The notes beneath the pieces were generated by a model. That model made no database searches, was not told where the DNA came from, and saw only the letters and a program-made list of their open reading frames with translations. A program made the position numbers and the translations under genes. Shown in pieces: positions 49,528 to 56,605 of a stretch of 64,000 nt of DNA. This DNA is from Pseudomonas rubra (lineage in GTDB: Bacteria > Pseudomonadota > Gammaproteobacteria > Pseudomonadales > Pseudomonadaceae), in NCBI RefSeq assembly GCF_028656935.1, contig NZ_JAMDGZ010000035.1, positions 145,754 through 209,753 on the forward strand, read 5' to 3'. The first letter of the stretch is position 1; each line of letters opens with the position of its first letter.

Positions 49528-50220
49528 TCAGATCGCCTGGATTTCTTCCGGGGTGAGTGCGCGGTACTGGCCCGGTTGCAGGTTCGGGTCCAGCTGCAGC
49601 GGGCCCATGCGCTCGCGGTGCAGGCGCACAACCTTGTTGTCGAAATGGCCGAACATGCGCTTGACCTGGTGGTAGCGGCCTTCGACGATGCTCAGGCGTG
49701 CACTGCGCGGCCCCAGCAGGGTCAACTCGGCAGGCTGGGTGGTGAGGTCTTCGAAGGCGAAGTACAAGCCCTGGCGGAACGTGTCGATGTAGTGCTCGCC
49801 GATGTCCTGCTCGGTCTCGACGTAGTAGATCTTGGGCAGTTTGGTCTGCGGCTGGGTCAGGCGCCGCGACCACAGGCCGTCGTTGGTCAGCAGCATCAGC
49901 CCGGTGGTGTTGAAGTCCAGGCGCCCGGCAATGTGCAGGTCCTGGGTGTCGGCCTCGTCGATCAACTCGATCACGGTCCGGTGCTGCGGGTCCTGGGTGG
50001 CGCTCACGCAGCCCTGGGGTTTGTGCAGCATCAGGTAGCGCAGCGGACGGCCGGCTTGCAGCAGTTGTTCGTCGACCTCGATACGGCTGAACTCGCGCAC
50101 CTCAAAGCGCGGATCGCTGACGCACTGGCCATCCACGCGCACGCGCCGCTCCACCAGCAGCAAGCGAACGTGCTGACGGCTGAAGCAGGGCAGGTTGCTG
50201 AGGAAACGATCGAGACGCAT
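49528..50220 (-). CDS. rsuA: 16S rRNA pseudouridine synthase (RsuA family)
   Basis: A 230-residue pseudouridine synthase: N-terminal S4-like RNA-binding domain (MRLDRFLSNLPCFSRQHVRLLLVERRVRVDGQ) and catalytic domain with HIAGRLDFNTTGLMLLTNDG, where Asp102 is the nucleophile, plus the C-terminal GRYHQVKRMFGHFDNKVVRLHRERMG. RsuA makes pseudouridine 516 in 16S rRNA; RluB/RluE/RluF relatives modify 23S. The length and GRLDFNTTG form agree with RsuA. Near the CWC gene, 27 bases downstream of it. Confidence 0.85.
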   Translation of the reverse strand: MRLDRFLSNLPCFSRQHVRLLLVERRVRVDGQCVSDPRFEVREFSRIEVDEQLLQAGRPLRYLMLHKPQGCVSATQDPQHRTVIELIDEADTQDLHIAGRLDFNTTGLMLLTNDGLWSRRLTQPQTKLPKIYYVETEQDIGEHYIDTFRQGLYFAFEDLTTQPAELTLLGPRSARLSIVEGRYHQVKRMFGHFDNKVVRLHRERMGPLQLDPNLQPGQYRALTPEEIQAI

Positions 50221-50247
50221 ACAGGGCCAGGCGCAGGGCGCGACAGT

Positions 50248-50469
50248 TTAACCTTCGGGCGCCGCCTTGGCTGCCTGCAATTGCGCCTCGACCTGGGCGC
50301 AGCGCGGGCACAGGCAGGCCGTGTTGCGCAGCTCGGGCGGCAGGGCTTCAAGCACCTTGGGGTCGATGCTTACGCCATAGCACCAGCAGGCCTGGGCGGC
50401 GGTGCGCGGGTCGGCCAGGCTGCAGTCGTTGCTGGCGCCACAGGCGGGGCAGCGGCGGGTGTCATTCAT
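50248..50469 (-). CDS. Cysteine-rich CWC-family small protein
   Basis: A 73-residue protein with eight Cys: MNDTRRCPACGASNDCSLADPRTAAQACWCYGVSIDPKVLEALPPELRNTACLCPRCAQ. The CPxC...CWC...CLCPRC pattern is that of the cysteine-rich CWC family and predicts one or two zinc sites. The ATG at 50469 comes three bases after the diguanylate-cyclase stop codon; an overlapping GTG at 50475 is also in frame. Probably co-transcribed with that gene. Function unknown. Confidence 0.85.
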   Translation of the reverse strand: MNDTRRCPACGASNDCSLADPRTAAQACWCYGVSIDPKVLEALPPELRNTACLCPRCAQVEAQLQAAKAAPEG

Positions 50470-50471
50470 GG

Positions 50472-51956
50472 TCACGGCTGTTCATGGTCGGCTCGGGGCA
50501 TCTCGCTGCAGACGCGGTTGCGTCCACTCTGTTTGGCCCGGTACAGGGCATGATCGGCACGGGCGATCAGGCTGTGCAGGGTATCGTCGGCCTGCAGGTT
50601 GCTCAAGCCGATGCTGGCGGTGAGGTGGATTGGCTGCTCGGCATAGCTGAAGGCCAGCGCTTGGGTCCTGCTGCGAATCTTCTCGGCCACCGCCAGGGCC
50701 TGTTGGCGGTCGGTGTCCTTGAGCAGCACGATGAACTCCTCACCGCCCCAGCGGCAGATGATATCAGCCTGGCGCAGGCAGTCCTCGAGAACCTGGGCGA
50801 ACTGGCGCAGCACCTCATCGCCGGCCAGGTGGCCGTGGGTGTCGTTGAGCGCCTTGAAGTGGTCGAGGTCAATCAGCAGGGCAATCAGCGTCTTGGGCTC
50901 GCGCTGGGCTTCGTGCAGTGCTTGGGCGGCGAGCAGGTCGAAGCCGCGGCGGTTGGGCAGGCCGGTGAGGCTGTCGAGGGTGGCCAGGGCTTCAATGTTG
51001 TCCTGATGGCGCTTGACCATGGCATTGAGCAGCGACAGAACCACCAGGGTGATGATCGCGCAGATCACCAGGTTCAGGTACAGCGACTGGCGAATGGCAT
51101 CCACAGCGCCGTCTTCGCGCTTGTCGACGAACAGGTACCAGTTCAGCTCCGGCACCAGGCGCACATTGAGAAAGTGACTGTGGCCATCGCTGCTGCTGTA
51201 TTCGTGACTGCCACTGATGGGTTGCGGCATGTGTTCGAACCCGTCCAGTTCGGCCAGTGGCTGGCCGCTCCTGGCGCCATGGGGGCCGCCGTTCGAGCCA
51301 GTCAGCACAACGTGGCCCTGCTGGTCGACGAAGAACACCTGGCGCTGGTAGCGCTGCTGGTAGTCGTCGATCAGGCGGATCACTGCTTCGACGGTCAGGC
51401 CCAGACCGGCGATGCCGATCAGCTTGCCGTCGTAGTCCAGCACCCGGTAGTTGATGAATACCGTGAGCCGGTCCTGGTTGGCCATGTCGAGGTCGACGTT
51501 GATCTCGTAGGGCGTGCTCATGCGCAGCGCCCGCGGGTACCAGGCGTCCCGAGGGTCCTGTGGGTCGATATGCTTGAGCACGCCCTTGGCCTGGTAGTAG
51601 ATCCCCGTGGCACTGGAGACGAAGAACGCCGTGTAGGCCTGGTGCTGGCGCATGACCTCGTCCAGGTAGCGGGTTACCTGAGCGGTGTCGCGCTCGCCAC
51701 CCAGTGCCCAGTCGCGCAGGAAGGTGTCGTGGGCCATCATCGAGGAGATCAGGATCGGCCGCACCAGGTCTTTCTGGATTTCCGAATAGACCGTGTCGGA
51801 GGTCAGCGGCAACTCGGTGTTGACGATGTTGTCACGGATCGTGCTGCGCGAGGCGAAGTAGCTGAGCAGGGAAGTCGCCAAAAAACCGCAGGCGAGCAAC
51901 AGCAGTAATGTCAGGATCAGCGAACGCTGTGAAAACAGGGCGGAACGAGGCGGCAT
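50472..51956 (-). CDS. Membrane diguanylate cyclase with periplasmic Cache sensor
   Basis: A 494-residue enzyme: TM1 (about 14-33), periplasmic dCache-like sensor (about 35-290, including LDMANQDRLTVFINYRVLDYDGKLIGIAGLGLTVEAVIRLIDDYQQRY), TM2 (about 292-312), and a C-terminal GGDEF domain. The active site is GGEEF at residues 404-408. The inhibitory I-site RxxD (RQAD, 395-398) is five residues upstream, so it should make c-di-GMP under product inhibition. No EAL domain. Upstream, the Tyr-rich lipoprotein reads divergently. Confidence 0.93.
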   Translation of the reverse strand: MPPRSALFSQRSLILTLLLLLACGFLATSLLSYFASRSTIRDNIVNTELPLTSDTVYSEIQKDLVRPILISSMMAHDTFLRDWALGGERDTAQVTRYLDEVMRQHQAYTAFFVSSATGIYYQAKGVLKHIDPQDPRDAWYPRALRMSTPYEINVDLDMANQDRLTVFINYRVLDYDGKLIGIAGLGLTVEAVIRLIDDYQQRYQRQVFFVDQQGHVVLTGSNGGPHGARSGQPLAELDGFEHMPQPISGSHEYSSSDGHSHFLNVRLVPELNWYLFVDKREDGAVDAIRQSLYLNLVICAIITLVVLSLLNAMVKRHQDNIEALATLDSLTGLPNRRGFDLLAAQALHEAQREPKTLIALLIDLDHFKALNDTHGHLAGDEVLRQFAQVLEDCLRQADIICRWGGEEFIVLLKDTDRQQALAVAEKIRSRTQALAFSYAEQPIHLTASIGLSNLQADDTLHSLIARADHALYRAKQSGRNRVCSEMPRADHEQP

Positions 51957-52169
51957 GACATTCCCGATCTGTGGGCCAATGGCAGCTATTCTAGTGGCCC
52001 GGCGGGAAAATAACTTTACGATTTTTACGGGTATCAGCCTTGTATCAATTTATTGCAGCAATGGCACCTGAGCGGGTTTTGACAGTCTTATCCAGTGTCG
52101 ATGAACACTTGCCGATCGACGCCGTCCAGCGCCGCTGGGATGGGCAGTTTCGCGGTCCGGGAGGCCGCC

Positions 52170-52547
52170 ATGTATCGCCGAATTTTGCTGATTGCAGTGT
52201 TGGGTTTGCTGACAAGCGCTTGTGTCCCCTATGCCGGTAACGGCTATTACCGTACCGAGGTCTACACCGCCGATCGCTATGGCTATCCAGGTTACTACCG
52301 GCCGTCCTATCCCTACAATCGTGGTTACTATGTAGCACCGCAACCGCGCTATTACGTAGTGCCACCTCCGCGTTACTACGCGCCACCTCCGCATTATTAC
52401 CGTCCGGCGCCTCACGGCTACTACCGGGAAACACCGCATAACTATTACCAGCCTTACCCGGGCCGCGGCTATGACCGCTACCGCCAGGGCTCGTCACGTC
52501 ACGATCGCAACCGTGATGGCTGGCCAGATCGCAACGGGCGCCGTTGA
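52170..52547 (+). CDS. Tyr/Pro-rich lipoprotein with Ca-loop-like C-terminus
   Basis: A 125-residue lipoprotein: signal MYRRILLIAVLGLLTSAC with lipobox (Cys18), then a tail dominated by Tyr, Pro, Arg and Gly in repeats such as RYYVVPPPRYYAPPPHYYRPAPHGYYRE. Near the end DRNRDGWPDR matches the D-x-N-x-D-G-x-x-D calcium-loop pattern. GGGAGG lies five bases before the ATG. Low-complexity and probably unstructured; could be surface-displayed or periplasmic. Convergent with the hydrolase gene, ending six bases from it. Confidence 0.78.
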   Translation: MYRRILLIAVLGLLTSACVPYAGNGYYRTEVYTADRYGYPGYYRPSYPYNRGYYVAPQPRYYVVPPPRYYAPPPHYYRPAPHGYYRETPHNYYQPYPGRGYDRYRQGSSRHDRNRDGWPDRNGRR

Positions 52548-52552
52548 GGCGC

Positions 52553-53662
52553 TCAGACCAGATCGGCTAATGGGTGACGGCCCTCCCAGGCCTTGCTGAA
52601 ATGCGCATCGACCACCGCCGTTGGTACCTGGGCGATATCCGCCCAGTGCCAGCGCGGTTTCTGCTGCTTGTCGATCAGCCGGGCGCGCACCCCTTCACCG
52701 AACTCCGGGTGCTGGCAGCAGTTGAGGCTCATGGTGTATTCCATCTGGAACACCTGGGCCAGTGACAGGTGGCGGGCACGCTGGATTTGCTGCCAGACCA
52801 GGTGCGCGGTCAGTGGGCAACCGTCGAGCATGGTCTGCGCGGCCTTGGCCAGCAGCGGGTCGTCGTGGTTACGCCATTGGGCGATGGCGCGCCAGGCGCA
52901 CACTGGGTCGGCGACATCGAGCAGCGCATCGATCTGCCGGCGCCTTGGCAGCCACTGGGCCTCGGGGCGCTCGGCCTGGGCGGCATGCTGCTGGGCCTTG
53001 AGCAGGCTGTTGAGCTGCAGGGCGGTCTGCTCCTGCCAGTTCAGTTGCAACAGATCATCAAGCAGCTCTTCCTGCTGGCTTTCGCCGAGCAGGCGATCCG
53101 CCAGGCCCAGGTCCAGGGCATCGGTGGCGTTGATCGGGGCACCGGTCAGGCCCAGGAACAGGCCGAGCTTGCCCGGCAGGCGCGACAAAAACCAACTGCC
53201 GCCAACATCCGGGTACAGGCCGATGCTGATTTCCGGCATGGCCAGGCGGCTGCCCGGGGTGACCACGCGCACATTGGCGCCTTGCAACACACCCATGCCA
53301 CCGCCCAGTACATGGCCATGGCCCCAGCAGATCAGCGGTTTGGGGTAGGTGTGCAGGCGGTAGTCGAAACGGTACTCGGCGGCAAAAAAATGCGCCGCCA
53401 GGGGCGGTACCCGGCCGGGATGGTCAAGGCAGGCCTGGGCCAGGCTGCGCACCTCGCCACCGGCGCAGAAGGCCTTGGCGCCAGCGCCGCGCAACAGCAC
53501 GCAGACCAGGTCCGGGTCATCGGCCCAGGCCTTGAGCTGTTCGTCGAGCACCTCGATCATCGGCAGCGACAAGGCATTGAGAGTTTGCGGCGCATTGAGG
53601 GTGGCCACGCCGATCCGCGCGCCGTCGACGCCAGTGAGTTCCTCGCACAATACTGCAGTCAT
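52553..53662 (-). CDS. Enoyl-CoA hydratase/isomerase family, 3-hydroxyisobutyryl-CoA hydrolase-like
   Basis: A 369-residue crotonase-fold protein of the ECH_2 subfamily, longer than a plain hydratase. The ATG at 53662 has GAGG upstream; a start 26 codons earlier lacks one and would run towards ung. Oxyanion-hole and active-site motifs: KAFCAGGEVRSLAQ, GHVLGGGMGV, and MPEISIGLYPDVGGSWFLSRLPG, where the Glu and Asp match the HIBCH catalytic residues. It probably hydrolyses 3-hydroxyisobutyryl-CoA in valine degradation or a related acyl-CoA. Divergent from ung. Confidence 0.85.
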   Translation of the reverse strand: MTAVLCEELTGVDGARIGVATLNAPQTLNALSLPMIEVLDEQLKAWADDPDLVCVLLRGAGAKAFCAGGEVRSLAQACLDHPGRVPPLAAHFFAAEYRFDYRLHTYPKPLICWGHGHVLGGGMGVLQGANVRVVTPGSRLAMPEISIGLYPDVGGSWFLSRLPGKLGLFLGLTGAPINATDALDLGLADRLLGESQQEELLDDLLQLNWQEQTALQLNSLLKAQQHAAQAERPEAQWLPRRRQIDALLDVADPVCAWRAIAQWRNHDDPLLAKAAQTMLDGCPLTAHLVWQQIQRARHLSLAQVFQMEYTMSLNCCQHPEFGEGVRARLIDKQQKPRWHWADIAQVPTAVVDAHFSKAWEGRHPLADLV

Positions 53663-53788
53663 GGGCGACCTCGTGGTTGATCCGCTCAAGTATGGCCGTT
53701 GCTGGCGATTTCGGCGGTCGCCGGTCGGATCGATTGACAAGCGCAGGCGGCTTTCCTAGTGTCGCGCCATTGTTTTACGGACCTGACC

Positions 53789-54481
53789 ATGACTGACGAC
53801 GACCGCATCAAACTTGAACCCAGCTGGAAAGAGGCTCTGCGTGCCGAATTCGACCAGCCGTACATGCACCAGTTGCGCGAGTTCCTGCGCCAGGAGTACG
53901 CCGCTGGCAAGGAAATTTATCCGCCGGGCCCGCTGATCTTCAACGCCCTCAACTCCACGCCGCTGGATCAGGTCAAGGTGGTGATCCTCGGCCAGGACCC
54001 GTACCACGGCCCGGGCCAGGCCCATGGCCTGTGCTTCTCGGTGCAACCGGGGGTGGCCACGCCGCCGTCGCTGGTGAATATCTACAAAGAGTTGCAGCGC
54101 GACCTGAACATCGAGATCCCCAGGCACGGCTGCCTGCAATCCTGGGCCGAGCAGGGCGTGCTGCTGCTCAACACCACCATGACCGTCGAGCGCGCCAATG
54201 CCGCCTCCCATGCCAAAAAAGGCTGGGAGTCCTTCACCGACCGCATCATCGAAGTGGTCAGCGAACAGCAGGTCAACTGCGTGTTCCTGCTCTGGGGCGC
54301 CCATGCCCAGAGCAAGCAGAAACTCATCGATGCCACCAAGCACCTGGTGCTCAAGTCGGTGCATCCCTCGCCCTTGTCGGCCTATCGGGGCTTTCTCGGT
54401 TGCGGACATTTCAGCCGGGCCAACAGCTTTCTCGAGCAGCGTGGGCTGACCCCGATCGACTGGCGTTTGCCAGCGGTTTAA
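53789..54481 (+). CDS. ung: Uracil-DNA glycosylase
   Basis: A 230-residue family 1 UDG, the standard length. Motifs: GQDPYHG (catalytic Asp), LLLNTTMTVE (uracil recognition), HPSPLSAYRGF (minor-groove loop and catalytic His). Removes uracil from DNA in base-excision repair. The start at 53789 (MTDDDRIKLEPSW) is preferred over one ten codons upstream by family length. Confidence 0.97.
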   Translation: MTDDDRIKLEPSWKEALRAEFDQPYMHQLREFLRQEYAAGKEIYPPGPLIFNALNSTPLDQVKVVILGQDPYHGPGQAHGLCFSVQPGVATPPSLVNIYKELQRDLNIEIPRHGCLQSWAEQGVLLLNTTMTVERANAASHAKKGWESFTDRIIEVVSEQQVNCVFLLWGAHAQSKQKLIDATKHLVLKSVHPSPLSAYRGFLGCGHFSRANSFLEQRGLTPIDWRLPAV

Positions 54482-54585
54482 CGCTGGGTACCTAGCATTT
54501 CTGCCAGTTTCGGATGGTAGAAATAGGGCATTAAATAACCTCCCTGTACGCAACGCCAGGCAGCACCTGGCCAGGGAGAGGTTTC

Positions 54586-56250
54586 ATGTCCAGGTTCACT
54601 CCATCACTGCTCGAGCAGGGCGCATCCTCTACATCGCCCCAGCTGGGTAAATACAAAGCGCCAGTGGTACCGGCGGCAATGGCACTGGAGCCAGATGATC
54701 AAAACCATCACCTGATTCACAAGGACGATCAATCCCGGGATTTGCAGGTGGTCATTGATGAGATCTGGCCGCAACATGAGGGTTTCCCAGGGGATATAAC
54801 CCACGTTGACCTGCTCTGGGATGGTCTGCGGGTAGATTTTCTAGACCCCCCCCTGGTCTGGCCGTACGACCCGCAAGCGATCATTCCGCTGGAACTTGCG
54901 GTACCGCAAATCTACCTCGCAACACCGGGCCCTCACCGGGTCAGCTACCGCATCAATATGGGTAATCCCGCGCTGTCCGATGAGGTGTTGCTGAACATCG
55001 ACCAGACCGCGCCCAACGCTGGCGAGGCAGGTAGCAGGCCTGAGCCGATTGCGCCTATCGGGCCTGAGGGCTTGAACGAGGACTACCTGGCGGAACACCA
55101 GGGTGTGAACATTCGGCTGGAGTCGTGGAGTGACCTGCGCCTGGGCGATAGAGTGCGCCTGTACTGGCGCAGCTTTTCCCGCCAGGACGATCCGCTGAAG
55201 CCTGTGGATGAGTTCGTGGTGCGAGATAAAGATGCGCCAGTCGATCTCAGGGTGCCAGCCGATTACATTCGCAACAGCGGCGATGGGTTGCGCTATCTGT
55301 GTTACGACTGGGAAGACCGTAGCGGCAATCGCGGACCCCTTTCCCATGTCAATGAAATCAGCGTTGAGCTGGGCAGCACGCCGAGCCCTTTGCCGCTGCC
55401 GCAGGTTGAGCCCGCGGGGCTGATCGACCTGGACCGGGCGCGTACCGGCGTCGAGCTGGTCATCAATGAAATCGTCGACGCCCGCCCTGGCGATCGTGTT
55501 ATCGGCTATTGGCGTGGGTTGCCGGTGGGCAGTGTCGACCTGCTCGCACCCTTGCGTTGGCCGGTGAAGTTCCCGGTGGGGTTTGAGGTGTTGACCGCTG
55601 CAGGCTTTGTCGAGCGTAACGACCAGGTGCATTTCACCTGGCGTGGCAGGCCGTCACGTGCTTTGTCGGTGGAGTTGAATCTGACAGTGGCCGGGCCCGA
55701 TCCGCAAGGCCCTGAGCTTGTCAATCCAAGGCTGGCCGCCGTGGTGGTCAAGGGTCGCGCTGGTGATGATCAACTCGGTGCCGAGGATGTCGATCACGAC
55801 GCCCGGGTGGAGTTGGTGTTGTACGTCAACCCGCAACCGGGGCAGGTGCTGCAGTTGTATTGGGGCAGCCACGTCGGGCCCGCCGCTACCTACCTGATCA
55901 AACCTGAAGACAGAGGCGGCGCGACCATCGCTTTCAGCGTGCCCTGGGCGATCATCAATGCTGTCGGCAGCAACCCTGCGCTACCGGTCTATTACAGCAC
56001 CTTCAATGGCGTTAATACCCAGCATGCGCCCACGACACGCGTCGATGTGCAAATTCGGATTATCGAAGGCCTGGCCCGGGCAACGTTTCCCGGAACCGCC
56101 GAGGGGAATTGGGTCAACTGTGCCTACCAACCCTGGATCAATGGCGTGAAAGTCCGCATCCCAGGGGATGCGCAGCGTTTGGCCGAGAACGATCAAGTCA
56201 CCCTGTTCTGGGTCGCTGACCGGGGCCAGGTGGGGGGGGGATCCCATTGA
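54586..56250 (+). CDS. Five-repeat Ig-like protein, interrupted at a G9 tract
   Basis: As sequenced, a 554-residue protein without signal peptide or membrane segment. It is built of five units of about 116 residues. Each has a strand ending in Trp after a G-D-x-V-x-L-Y-W-like motif; the Trp residues are 78, 194, 309, 426 and 542 (spacing 116, 115, 117, 116). The first four units are complete. Eight residues after the fifth Trp the frame runs through nine consecutive G bases (56232-56240) and ends GGGSH. With one G fewer it would continue 89 residues (DPIEGTQAQ... to NGDPVEP) to about 640 residues, completing unit five. The same architecture occurs in the next gene. Function unknown; the fold looks like beta-sandwich repeats. 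Confidence 0.78.
   Translation: MSRFTPSLLEQGASSTSPQLGKYKAPVVPAAMALEPDDQNHHLIHKDDQSRDLQVVIDEIWPQHEGFPGDITHVDLLWDGLRVDFLDPPLVWPYDPQAIIPLELAVPQIYLATPGPHRVSYRINMGNPALSDEVLLNIDQTAPNAGEAGSRPEPIAPIGPEGLNEDYLAEHQGVNIRLESWSDLRLGDRVRLYWRSFSRQDDPLKPVDEFVVRDKDAPVDLRVPADYIRNSGDGLRYLCYDWEDRSGNRGPLSHVNEISVELGSTPSPLPLPQVEPAGLIDLDRARTGVELVINEIVDARPGDRVIGYWRGLPVGSVDLLAPLRWPVKFPVGFEVLTAAGFVERNDQVHFTWRGRPSRALSVELNLTVAGPDPQGPELVNPRLAAVVVKGRAGDDQLGAEDVDHDARVELVLYVNPQPGQVLQLYWGSHVGPAATYLIKPEDRGGATIAFSVPWAIINAVGSNPALPVYYSTFNGVNTQHAPTTRVDVQIRIIEGLARATFPGTAEGNWVNCAYQPWINGVKVRIPGDAQRLAENDQVTLFWVADRGQVGGGSH
56232..56240. repeat. Poly-G (G9) tract, putative phase-variable site
   Basis: Nine G in a row within the fifth repeat of the 54586 gene, following ...CGGGGCCAGGT. 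Such tracts in coding sequence slip during replication and switch genes on and off; G8 (or G11) would restore the full-length frame. A sequencing or assembly error at the homopolymer is the main alternative. Confidence 0.7.
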
Positions 56251-56509
56251 AGGCACCCAGGCCCAATTCCCTCATGTGTTGAGCGCGGCCGATGCCCGTG
56301 AGGGTTTCGATATCGACGTCTGGCCGTATGAATCCCTGATCCAGGAGGCCGCGCGCATACGCGGAGCAGGGGTTGTCAGCTACCGGCTGGTCAAAGCGGC
56401 CGCCAACGGCGGCGGGGTCGGTAACTCGCCGCACTCGCAAGTGCGGCTATCGGTTATAGAGCCTGGCAGCGAGTTTTATTGCGACAACGGCGATCCGGTT
56501 GAACCCTGA
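56240..56509 (+). pseudogene. Out-of-frame C-terminal part of the five-repeat protein
   Basis: The reading frame from 56240 to 56509 encodes 89 residues (DPIEGTQAQFPHVLSAADAREGFDIDVWPYESLIQEAARIR...RLSVIEPGSEFYCDNGDPVEP). These align with the end of the fifth unit of the neighbouring protein (VSDPTHVEFGVPISVLWDDYIKPAPNLAFIRISWSV). It is therefore the displaced C-terminus, not an independent gene, although an ATG at 56168 opens the same frame. Its intact, repeat-like sequence argues against long-standing decay. Confidence 0.72.
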
Positions 56510-56605
56510 ATGAGGAAATTCGTATTGAGTGAAAGTAGGTGCGTTTGGTAACACGACTTCCAGCACTGTGCTGGGTTAAAATAATGTTTGTAAGAGTAGA
56601 TCACC

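Noticed and set aside
56168..56509. An independent 113-codon gene starting at an ATG at 56168.
   Set aside because: Its first 24 codons are an alternative frame of the preceding protein, and the rest is the displaced end of the fifth repeat, so it is treated as part of the frame-shifted gene.
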